A stretch of DNA of 30,263 nucleotides from positions 1 to 30,263 of IMG/VR virus record IMGVR_UViG_3300035204_000693. One strand, written 5' to 3'. The notes under the pieces are model-generated. The model saw only the letters and a program-made list of their open reading frames with translations. It ran no database searches and had not been told where the DNA came from. This stretch comes from a virus. Position numbers and translations under genes: made by a program. This document shows, one piece after another, positions 15,093 through 27,000 of this stretch. The stretch's first letter is position 1; each line of letters starts with the position of its first letter.

Positions 15093-18000
15093 CTAGTCTG
15101 ACAGAGTACCGCCCGGTCTTTGCTCCCTGTGGATAACCTCCATGATCTTGGCCTCCATCATTAGGCTCATTCTCTTGTTGTCTTCCTTCTCTTTTCGGTC
15201 ATCTCTCTGTTCGGACTCTGTTCCTCTACTATCCACATCTTGACTTTCGCTCGATACTTCGGTGCTAGTCCCCTTCTTGCTAACGTTTACTGTTATGCTA
15301 ATGTTATTGGAGATATTTCTTGTAGCTCCACCTCCCTGCACTTTTGCACCGTCATCCCTCGGTGTTTTTGCTGCGTCTTGACTAGCTTCTTCCAGTGAGT
15401 GTAGTTTTTCTACTGCTCCAAGGAGAGCCACTAAATTATCATTCATCGCGTCAAAACCGCCACCAAGGCCCGAACCTCCACTTGGTGCGTTGGCTCCTTC
15501 GCCAACTAATCCTCCAGAAGCATAACCACGTATTCTGCCACCGCCAAGAGCACTATAGAACCCAATCATATCCCCTCGGTTTAATGCTTCCGCTGCGTCA
15601 GTGCCGATATTTCTAACTGTGTCTTTGTTAAGTACAAATTCACCATTTGACAAACGAACGGCTTCTGAATCTCCACCATACACGCTGCCTCCTCTGGCGA
15701 ATGCCTTCTCACCGCCAGCAGCCAGATTTGAGAAGGCTGGTGTTGCCATCGATAAAGCTGCATCAGGAACATTAGGTTGCCCCATCAGTTGGTCAATCGG
15801 TGTCATGCGACTGAAGTTAGAGAGACCTAAACTTTGGGCTCCTCCAAACATACCTCCACCAGCAAAACCTCTAATCATTCCACCTCGACGGAAGAATGGA
15901 ACTTCACCCTTGTGGTCTCCACCCCAAAAACCTTTAGTGAAAATTCCTTCGCTACCTAGAGAATGTTTCCACGCCTTCCCCGGAAAACCTTTAACGCCAG
16001 ATTTAAATCCCTTCCACCCTTCTTTAAGCTTTTGACCAGCGGTTTTCTCTACGGGTGCTTGCCAAGAAAATGGGTCTTCTCCAGCAGGAACTTTTTTGTA
16101 GTGATCTAGTAGAGATTGAAGTCTTTGTTTCTCTCCGGGAATTTCGATTGCGTCAAGTTGGGTTTGGGTTTGGCCAATTAAACCTTGTTGACGTTGAAAG
16201 TTTGCGAGTTTTGTTTTGTGCTTTGGATCAGATAGTACCTCGTACACTCGCTTGTCGAACATCTTCCGCTGTTTTGCCATTTCTTGAGCTTTGGCCTTCT
16301 GCTCGAACTTGCCAACAGCATGAGCGGTTAAGCCTCCGATTCCGCCCATGATTGCTCCTTCTGTCCCTCCCATGAGAGAGCCGAAGCCAGCACCAACAGC
16401 CATCTTACCTCCCGCTGAGTTTAGGAATCTTCCCAACCCTGTCGTGTTGCCAACGCTCTTTGCGTAACCAGAGGTTATAGTCATGGCAGCATTTATGTAA
16501 GCAGCTTTCATCCTTTGCTTCTGCTGCTTTTCAAATTGGTCCATTTTTTCTTTGTTACGCTTTTCCCTTTGATGCTCGTTGTGTTTATGGGTATAGAAAG
16601 CCTCTTCTCGTTGAAATTTTTTCTGGTTTTGCGGGTTGTTTGTATCTGTTTGACCTACCACTGACAACATTGGGTCAGCGTTATAGGTAAATGTTTTCGG
16701 TCTCTTAGGATCATCGTAATCGATTCTGTTCCTTACTACCGCAGCAAATGAACCACCTATGGAAGCCTTGTTGTTTATGTTCTCCAGAAAACCGTAACCC
16801 AACCTTTTAGCGGAGCTTGCTTTTACTACGAATTCTCCGGGGCTAAGTAACCCTGCAACACTATCAGATGTTTCTGAACCCGGCCCCTTTACTCTACCCC
16901 CTCTAGAAAATCCTTTTACTAATCCTCCTTGTGAGAATTTTTGCCCAAACATGTAAGACATAAAGTTCTCAGAACCAAAGTCTAAAGCTCTATTAAGTAT
17001 GTTATCGAGAATGGAATTAGCCATATCAGCGAACGCTTCTTTAGAGCTTTTTGTTCCACTGGCAAACTCTCTGAAAGCTTGGCTAAAGCCCTGCCTGAAT
17101 GTTACCGCTGTACTCTCAACCATGTCCTTAAGGTCTTGCCAATCATCCGTCGAGTTTCTCGCGAATTGAGAAAGGAATGTTCCCCTCATGTCACCGAAGC
17201 CATAAGTCCCTTGGTTAACTTTTCCTTGGTAATACTGACTTTGAGTACCCCTGTATCCTCTTCCAGATATCTCGCCCCGTTCCATCTTCATACGCGCAGC
17301 AGTTGCTTTAAATTCGTTTTGTAAAGCTTTGGTTGCTTGAGTCACGGAAAGATTTCTCTCATTAACGATCTCAAGTATCTTACTCGCCCTAGACATCGTT
17401 TCATTATAGAACTCTTGCTTGGTCGCAGCATTGTCAGCAGCTTCAGTTTGTAGGTCGAGTGCTGATGCTGACTCCTCCCAAGAACCAGCCAACTGACTCA
17501 TACTAAGACGACCACCTGAAATCTTCTCTCCCATCGGGCCAGTCATCTCTTTTCCTTTAAGTTTAGGAGCTAACATTCCCCATGCGTCCCCTTGGGCTCC
17601 GGTCAAGAAGTTCCGCATCCCCTCTGCCCGGAGTGCTGCTACTGCTGCTGCTGCTTTTGCTTCTTTTTCAATTTGCGCTCGCCTTTTATCACTCTCTCCC
17701 GCTCGCAGATTCGCTCTCTTACCAGAGCCTTGTTGGTACGCTAATCCTATTGCCATTCTTTCTGCATTAAGTGCTCTGTCTGCTGGTCTCGCTACTAACT
17801 GTTTGTCAATTTCTAGTCTTCTGGCCTCAAGCTTATCCAGAGCCTCTGCAACTTCTTTTAATGTGTTAGCTTCGTTTACTGCTCCGTAATGGCCAAATCC
17901 ACCTCGCACATTTTCGTTGAATTTTTCGTTGTAATCTCTCCTCTCTTGCTCCATTTTTTCATAGAAAGGTTTAGCCCATTCTTTTACATTTCCGTCTTCG

Positions 18001-21000
18001 TCTCTGTATTTCTCTGGGTGCTCCAACATATCTTTCTCTAAATTGTCGCCAACCCCTTCAAGTACATCGCCTACTTTTCGGGCTCCATCTTGCAAACTGA
18101 GTAAAGCTTTATTTACCTTTGGCGCAGCATCAATAATTACATCAGCCAGAAAGTCTGTTCCTTGGCCATGTAATTTTTGGATGCTTTGAATGGGCGATGA
18201 AACAAATCCCCCCAGTCTTTGTCCCCAACCGCCACCACTTGGTCCACCTTCCTGCATTTTTCTCGGTGCTCCACCGAAATTAAGCGTGGACAGTATTTGC
18301 TGACCTCTTCTAATGTCTCCACCTCCAATTGCTGCTACGGCGTTTCTGTTCAGCATGTACTCGCCGTCTTCGGCCATCACTAGGTTACTCTTCCTGTCTC
18401 CTATATTTCTTCCAGTAAAGGCCATTCCTGATCTTGCGCCAATCATTCCACCTTGCTGGAATTTTGGCTGAGTTTTCCACTTTGTGTCACGGTCCATCTG
18501 TTGGATTGTAGGTATGTCAGAAATTGATGGACCGTATTGGGGTGGAGCAGTGTAGCCAGTATTGTAACTTATACCGTGAGTCCTGCCTGTCCCATAGTAA
18601 TTTCCTACTGCTCCTTGAGTATTAATCCTGCCAGCAGCAGCCCCTATGGCTCCAGTTAACTGACTAAGGACTGTATTAAGATTAGCAGTTTCAGTCCTCA
18701 AAGCGGTATTCGCTTCATTCATGATTTTGATTTGCTGGTCGTACTCAGAAGAAAGACCTTCTGATTGCCCTCCTTGCGTCAAATCAAATACAAGCTTCTG
18801 GAGTTCTTCCATTGCTTTGATTTCGGCTCCATACTGTGCGGTTCCTGCTTTATCGTCCTCATCCATTTCTCTAGCTAAAGTGGACATGTTCGATACATAA
18901 TCACTAAGGGCCACATCCAACCGCTTGTTGGCGTAAATGTTTTCGCCTTTGTTTGTGATGCGACCCATGTATTCACTTAAGTTCTCCAGCAGTCGATGTT
19001 GTCGTGCTTCGAGCATAGCCATTGGTGTCTGCTCGGTAACCGCTCCGAAGGGCCATTGCTTAGGCAATGCTCCGCCCTGCGTCATATGGGGTGAACCCGC
19101 GCCCATCACTCCAATTAGACCTTGGAGTCTCCTAACGTTCCCTAAGGTTTTTGTCCTCGCTGCGTCTGCCCTGAATCCCGCTTCGCTTGCTTTCTGTTGG
19201 TGTTGGAAGATGTTTCCCCTCAACATCGTTGCTTGAGCAAGGCCACCTTGTTGCCTAAGAGATGCACCTATTGCGCTAGTAAAACCGTTCTTTATACTGG
19301 TTCCGAGAGCTATGAGCCCCGGATTAGTTGCTCCTTGCCCATTAGGCCAAACAGTTTTCATAGCAGCTACAAACCCAGCCATTTGCTGTTGGGTTTGCAT
19401 TTGGTTTTCCCTCGCTATATCTACTCCTAATCGTACCAACTCATTTTTTACTTCTTCAAGTTTTTGAGGTAGTACTTCCTTTAAGCTGGACTGTATTTGG
19501 AACGAGGCAGCGTCCAAAGTCTTTTCGCTCGTTGGGTCTTTCATCCATTCAGGAACATTGACGCCAAGTCTCGTTTCTGCTTCTTGTGCTGCCCTAGACA
19601 TCTGCATTGCTCTTCCAGCAACAGCAGTACCCATTAGGGCTGCTGGAATTTTTTGCCCCATATCGTTCTTAAGAAATTCAGCAATTCCGAGTGCTGACCT
19701 ACCTCTTTGAATCGTTGGCTCGATACTGCTTCTTGATGACTCTATTGCGTGAGCTAAATTATCTATCCTCTCTATGGTCGAGTGCGTCCCCTTCGTGAAA
19801 TCTTCTAGACCGCCTAAGTGCTGAAGCATTTGGGTGTGTTGCAGCATTAACTCACTGTATCTATTGTTCTGTTCTAAAAGTCTTACTTGTTGCTCAGTTG
19901 CTTGAACTTGCTTAATCATTTCTACAGAAAAAGACTCAGATTCCCTATTCATGCCGTGGAGAATTTGATTTCTTAAAGCGGAGTTATCCTTTAAGGCAGC
20001 GAGTTGAGCGTTGTTATCTATTTGATACTCTACAAACTCCTTGAGTTGTTCGCCATTCTTTGCTCCTTGCTGTATCTGTTTATCGACCATAGCAACAAGA
20101 CTAGCTACAGCTTGAGTCTCTGGTCTCGTTTTCTCTGCTTTCATTTGAAGCTCGGTTTTCCTGTTTTCATCACCCTCGATTGCCGAACTATAAGCCCTGC
20201 TTAAATTTGCACTGGACTTCCCTGCTGCCCCTGTTAGAATGCCCAGAATCCCCTGTTTATAACCCGAATCCAATGCTTGCCTAGAGGTAGTATCTTTAGA
20301 CAATATTCCAGCCATGTTTACTGCGCTTTGTAAGCCTAATCCCTGCTCGCTACCTAAGAACGGTTGAAGCAATTGCATCTGGAAACCCATCTCAGCAGTT
20401 TTTAAGCCTCTCTTGTTCGCGAGTCTGCCCGATTTAATAGACTCCCTTCCAGAGGTTAAGGTCTTCAGGCTCTCGATTTCATTTTTTAGTTCTTGTAAAG
20501 ACTCGCCCATCGCATCAGTAAGCTCTTCATGCGCTTTCGCTAAATCTAAAGCATGTTTTTGCTGAGTTTTAATTAGATTTTCCTGAATTTTAGTAAACGC
20601 ATCGACCTCCATTGCTCCTCGAAGTGCATCCATTAGTGATTGTCCCATTGCTGTAATATCACCAACGTTCATGACGCTGAGGGATTCCCTATCTCCTCCC
20701 ATTGTTTCAAATGCATCTCTTATCGACCCCGCTTGCACGGCTGAGCCATATATGTTACCTTTAAGGGCGGGGGCATTGAATATACCAGTCAATGTATCAA
20801 GCATTTGTTGATTTTTTTTCTGGTCCGAAAAGTCCAGTGTGGTCATGTACTTATCGGAAAATCCTCCCAGTTTTTCTCTGCCTTCTTTTGACCCAATCAG
20901 AGCTTTTTGGGATAAGAGCAGCCTTTGCTCATTACCAGACTTGTCCCAGAATTCCGGTCCCATCGCAGCAGATTCCACATTGGCTAAATCTGATCTAAAA

Positions 21001-24000
21001 AATCTCGCCCTCGCCATCGCAGGACCAAGAATTGCACCGATAATTGGGATAAACGACTCTGGTTCCCAAGCATCATCTATAATAGCCCCCATCGTGGATT
21101 GCCTAGAGCCTTTATACTCTTTGTATATATCGGCTCTCTGTTGGGATACTTCAGCGTCTCTCTGAAGTCTTCTTTGGGCCTTGGCTCCTTCAGCTTGTAA
21201 AGCTTTCGGGTCATACATGCTGCTCATGATATTAGATCGCTCTGATTTCGGCACAGACATTAACGTCTCCATTACATCGGCTCTTCTTGCAGAGAGGTCG
21301 CTAGGCGAAACGTTGCCTGAGGTATCCAATAGAGCAGTTTGGTAATTTGTTAACGACATCGTGAATTGACCAATCCCATTGTTGAAGTCGTTTAGTGCTT
21401 TATTGGCTTGTTCAGCAGAAACTTGAAGTTCTGGCCCTCTATCGTAAAGTTTGTCGAAGTAAGAGTTCAATGCCATTGCTCCACCAGCAGCTAAACCAAC
21501 AGCAGCACCAATAGCTATTCCCGCTGGTCCGCCACTGCTACCTGTCATGCCACCTATCATCGCGCCCATCCCCGCCATTCCTAAAGCACTTACTGCACCA
21601 CCTGTAGCAGCAGCGTTTGCTCTCTGTTGACGATTTCCTTGTTGCATGTTTGCGCCTATCATGCTTCCAATCATCGGAGCACCGAAGGCTAGTGGCATTG
21701 CAAATCTGTTCATTCCTGCTAGAGCCCTAATTCCCATCCCTTTCATTCCCTTCGGGAGGGCTTTTCCTGTGAATGGGTCTTTCGGAGCCATAGCTCCTTT
21801 TGCCTCACCTTCCGCTACTTGTGCTGCTCCCAAATTCGCAGCAGCATGTCGTGCTCTTTGGCGTTCTTGCTTTGCTTGTCTTTTCGCTTGCTGCCTCGCT
21901 TGATCTCTCTCTCTTCTAGCGTCTGCTACTTTTTGGGCAGCGTTTGCTCTTTGTTGTTCAGCCCATGATAGAGGAGCCCCAGTGCTACCAGCATTAATCC
22001 ACGCTCTCATCGCATGACCAGCACCCGTGGCTGGCAGAGCACCACCTACGGGCATTCCTTTTGCACCGGAGCCTTTTAGGTCGTTGACCATTTTATCGAA
22101 ATTTTTAAATGCATTCTCTGCCACTCTGACGTTATGCGCTTCCTTGTTTAATACCTTTACTCGCGCTTTATTATTCTTATCGTTATCCCTGTTTTGGTTA
22201 TCATAAACAGATTGCGCTTCTTTAGTAGCTTTCTTGGCTTTGTCAAAAGCCTCCTGCATTAACTTTTTGTGCTCTGCGCCTTGTCCGGGTTGCATACCCA
22301 TAAAGCCCATAGCTATCATTCCCATCATCATACCCATGTCCATATCTCCACTTCCCGTGAAGAAGCTGGGTACATGTCCACCTGATTTTCCTTGGGAGGC
22401 CATTTTCTGGAGACCCATTCCTGTACTTCCTAAGGTAGAACGAGGTTGGCCCGCTGCTAGATGTTGATTGATTGCTGAAGAAAGACTTCCTTGCGAACTT
22501 GTATAGACTCCCGCCCCAACTCTTGGGTCGTATCCAACTCTCGGAGAACCGCCACCTCCACTCATTGAAATACCAAGTTTTTCTCCTGCAATAGCATTAC
22601 TCATTGGCGAGAAAGACGGAATGTGTCCGCCCGCAAACATATGAATATCAATATTTCCTGCTTGAGAACGAACATCCTCCCACGGTCTATGATTATATTT
22701 GCCAAGTTCTTGCTTGAATCTAAAGTGTCTTTCAAAAGGCGACGTAGTTTTAGATATAATTTCTGTTGGGCCACTTCTTATTGAGCCCAAGTCCACCACT
22801 TGAAAATTTCTATTTTGACCTTCTCCCTTCATAGAGTAGTCGAGAATCTTTTTTTCGAGTGAAGCACCGTCAAAGCCATAACCCGTTCCACCTTTGGCTA
22901 TTGCTCTGTCAACCATGGCATAGACATCATCCAAATCTCTCCACATGGCATTTCCGCCGTGCAAATCCCACAAATCAACGTTTGTGCTTTTTTTAATATT
23001 GTGAACACTAGTCTGGTAAGCTTTTCTAAATGCATTCTTGATAGCTTTTCGAGCTTCAAATGGATAATCCAGATAGCGAGGGGTGTCTTTTATATCTTTG
23101 AAAGCCCCTCTTGGGTCCATTGATTTCTTTATTGTTGCTCCAGAAAGAGGAAGGTAGGGGTTCATTCCCACTGGCAATCCCGGTATTGGCGCACCAACCT
23201 CAGCAAGGGCTTGAGCTAACACCGCCTCCCCTTCGGGAGCAATAAACCCACCATGCGGGCCACCCATGGGACCTTCTTGGCTTATACCCTTCCCCAGTGC
23301 TTTGTGCCCTCCTACTGCCAATTTATCAAAAGCAGCCAATCTCCAAGCTTCTTCGTAGGCGACCCCGCTGGACAATCGTTGAGGTGTAAATTTTCCTTTT
23401 TGTTTGTGTAAGGCTCCAAGAATTCCTGTCTGACTTCTACCTAGATTCCCTGTGTACCTCATGACTTCGTTCATGAGGATTTCTTTATCTACTCGCTGCA
23501 TGAGTTCAGAACTTTGGAACCCCCATCTACCCGCTTTAGAACCTAAGTCGGGAATACCCAATTCTTTATATTTTTTCCCAGCCATTCCTGTCCAATCTCT
23601 GGGTATTTTAACTACGTAGTCTGTTCCTTCGATTTTATATACTCTTCCGAACGCACTCTCTCCACCGACTTTTGTAAATGCATTTATACCCTTTTGTTGC
23701 ACCGCTTTCGCAATACCTAAGGTGTTAAGGTCTGCGCCCAAAGAAGCTTCTAGTGGCGTCATTTTTGTCCCCAAAAATCCGAGATCATGAGACTGTTTGT
23801 TTAGGTTACTAATAGATAATAAGTCTCCCTTCCCAGTTTGAGGCTTCGGAAGTGGGGGGAGCCCAATTTTCGCTGGCGCATTTTTCGGAATTGGAGGAAG
23901 GAATGGCGTTGATGCTGACACCGACTTAGCCCTTGATTCCTCCCACGATCCTCTATTTCGAGTACCCCCACCTACGGTTCGGACTCTTTGTTGAGCAGTT

Positions 24001-27000
24001 GGAACAAGCCATTCCCTGATGCTAACCATGTCCCCAATTTTCACGGCTTCGTGCAACTCTGGTAATTTTCTTCCGGTTCCCGCCAGACCCTTGCCTGTCT
24101 GTTTCGCTTGGTTTATTTTAATCAACAATAATTCTTTTTCGCGTTCAAGCCGTTGAGAAGGACGCCCCATCAATAAATTTGGTTGTATTTTTGATGCCCC
24201 TGCAACTTGGCTCTTGTGTTTCAGCAGTAAATATCTTTCAACCATCCATCTCAGGGGACCTTCTGGTATTGCAAATCCGGGGATTCCAGTTAATTCTCCA
24301 GAAGTTTTTGTGACATTCGTTCCTTTATAGCTGTTAAGGCCAAAAAGTGGACCAAACTGAGAAGGAGCCTCTCCTTTTTTCATAGAGTTTAATATGCTTC
24401 TCATTTTTGCAGTGTTAGAAGCTTTTAAAAAATCATCCATCCCAACTTTATCAGGATGTATTCGTTTAAAGTATTCGGCTGGGTTGGCATTCATTGGCAT
24501 CTTCATGAAATGTCCGGGGTCCACAACATGCATGTGACCACCTTCAGCCATCATCTTCAACAAATCAGTATCGTGTTGGAACAATGATTGTCCTCTGTCG
24601 GGGACTCCTCCGGTTCTCCTATAGTAATCAGCAGCCAACTTAACGCCCTTGTTAGATATCATTATGTTTTCATAATGAAGATCGTGAGGCATAAATGGAG
24701 TCTTTAATCCTGCGCCACCTGTCATGGCTTTAGTCTCCATGAACTTTGATGGCCATCTTTCCATCCAATTGTAAACTCTTTTGCCTATGCTATGTGCTAT
24801 TAAGGGATTCCCCCCTGTTTCCATAATGTGCTGCATCGCCTTTCTATGCGAATCTTTGACGGTGACGCCCTGAATCATGGGTTTTATAATTCCCGCTTGA
24901 GGAAGCAATCCGAGTGATGGAGTAACTGGATAACGCGACCCACTAAAGATTCCAGTCGGCACATCACCACCTCTGACCATTAGTCTTTTAACTTGATCTC
25001 TAACACTGGGGGGTAAGGAGCCCAAGCCTCCGATCATCGCTTGCTCTAAATAGTTCTTTCCGTGCTTACCTTCTTGAAAACCGGGCCGAAATTCTTTTCC
25101 TACGTGCGGGGCTGCTTTCTGTCCTCTCAACATACCAGCTAAAATAGAGCCCCTGTTTCTCCCCGCCCCGTGCATCTCAAACTCAGTCCCCGGCCCTGTT
25201 CCGCTACGACTGCCGAGTGATTTTGTATGGAATGCTTTTATTCCAAAAGGTAGTCCTTCCAACCCATAAAATGCGCCATCCACACCCTTACCTATTTTGA
25301 TAAGGTCATTCGGATTTGCTGTCTTAGCCCAGTTAGCAACACTTTTCATAGCTTCCGCTTGTTCTTTTCTCGACATCCCATAACCTATGTGACTCGGTAT
25401 GGTTGTCCTTATGCTGGCGAACGGCAGAGGTGAAAAATTTGGAACGTAAGGATCAATCCCGACTTGAGATATCGATGATTTCCTATGTTGTCTACCCGCT
25501 TGCGAATTTCTTGGTGGACTTATAAATGGCTGAGAAAATCCCGGCACATGCCTTACTCTTTCTGCGCCGTTGTAAGTCACCTTACCAAGACCGGGCATAG
25601 ACATTGTTTTTACTGGGCCAGCCTTGTACCCCCCCATCGCTGCTCCAATTCCTTCGGAGATAGCACCTCTTATGTTGAAGTTTGGAATGTGCCCCTCTGA
25701 GCGTGTCGCTCCCGGCATTGATGACCGCATTGATGCCGATCTTGATACTCCAGCAAGGACATGAGCCGACGCTCCAGCAGCAGCCAAATTTGCTACTTGT
25801 TTTGATATTTGGGCTCTTATGACTAGTTCTTCTCTCAGCCCCCTTAGTATTTGGTTTTGAACTTGAGCATAGTTCATTCCCTTGGAAACCATGTCTGCAA
25901 TTAACCTTGGGTTGTCAGCTAACCTAGCGTGAATCTGTTCTTGAAGCTTAGCTTGAGTTGCAGCCTGAGAATTTAAGCCCAACATGCTACTTACCGAAGT
26001 TTTAAGGAATCCGAAAAATTGACCCATTAACTTGGTTACTAGAGCCATTCCCACGGCAATTCCCGGACCCGATAGTGCCTTCCCTATTCCCTCAAATAAT
26101 CCAGCTAAGGTTTTCCCAATACCCGAATCCGCATCTAAACTTGAGAACCATTTAAATATGGTGTTAACCCCTTTAAATAAACCCTCTATAGCTGGGCCAA
26201 CCGCTGATTTACCTATCGCAGCAGCAAACTCTTTGAAGTTCTGCACTGTTTCATTTATGAGAGCAGCAAGCGTTTTATTTAGGTCCTCATTTCTTCGTAT
26301 GGCTTGGTCTGTCGTCTGATTGGCAACTTTCAGTGCGTTATTGTATATAGAGTAGTTACCACTTAAGTCACGAATAGCAGCTTTAAGAATGTTGACCTGA
26401 TACAAGCCACCCATCAATTGAGTTATCTGAGACTTCTGCGCGTGAGCCAGCGTATCGTATTTTTTGGATAGGGCGTCTAGTATCTGAATGGTGGATTTCA
26501 TTTGTCCACCCTGTTTTGTCGTTTTAATCCCTATCTGCTCCAACATTTCCAAAGTTCTTGGTCTTTGGATTTTGGTAAAAATAGATTTAAATGCATTACC
26601 AATTACAGCACCACCACGAGCGGTATTTTGTTGTGCTGCGGTAACGATAGCAATCAGTTGATTGAAGCTTACCCCTGCTTCTTTAGCTGTGCTACCAGCA
26701 CGTTTAAGTGCTTCAGCTAAGTCTGCTGAACTAACCGCAAATGCAGCATCAACATTCGCCATTCGGTTTACAACTGCGGTAGAGTTTAACCCAGCTTCGT
26801 TAAATCCGTTGATAGCAGCAGTGAGAGATTCAACGGCAGACTTTGCGTCCATACCCGTCAGCCTGACGAGTATCATTGCATCTTTAACTCTTCTTAGCGA
26901 TTGCTCTGTTCCTAAACCTTGACGAGATAACTCGGTCATGGCAGTTGCAACCGTGCGGAAAGTTTGACCTGTTTGACCAGCGATCTGGAACAATTTATGC

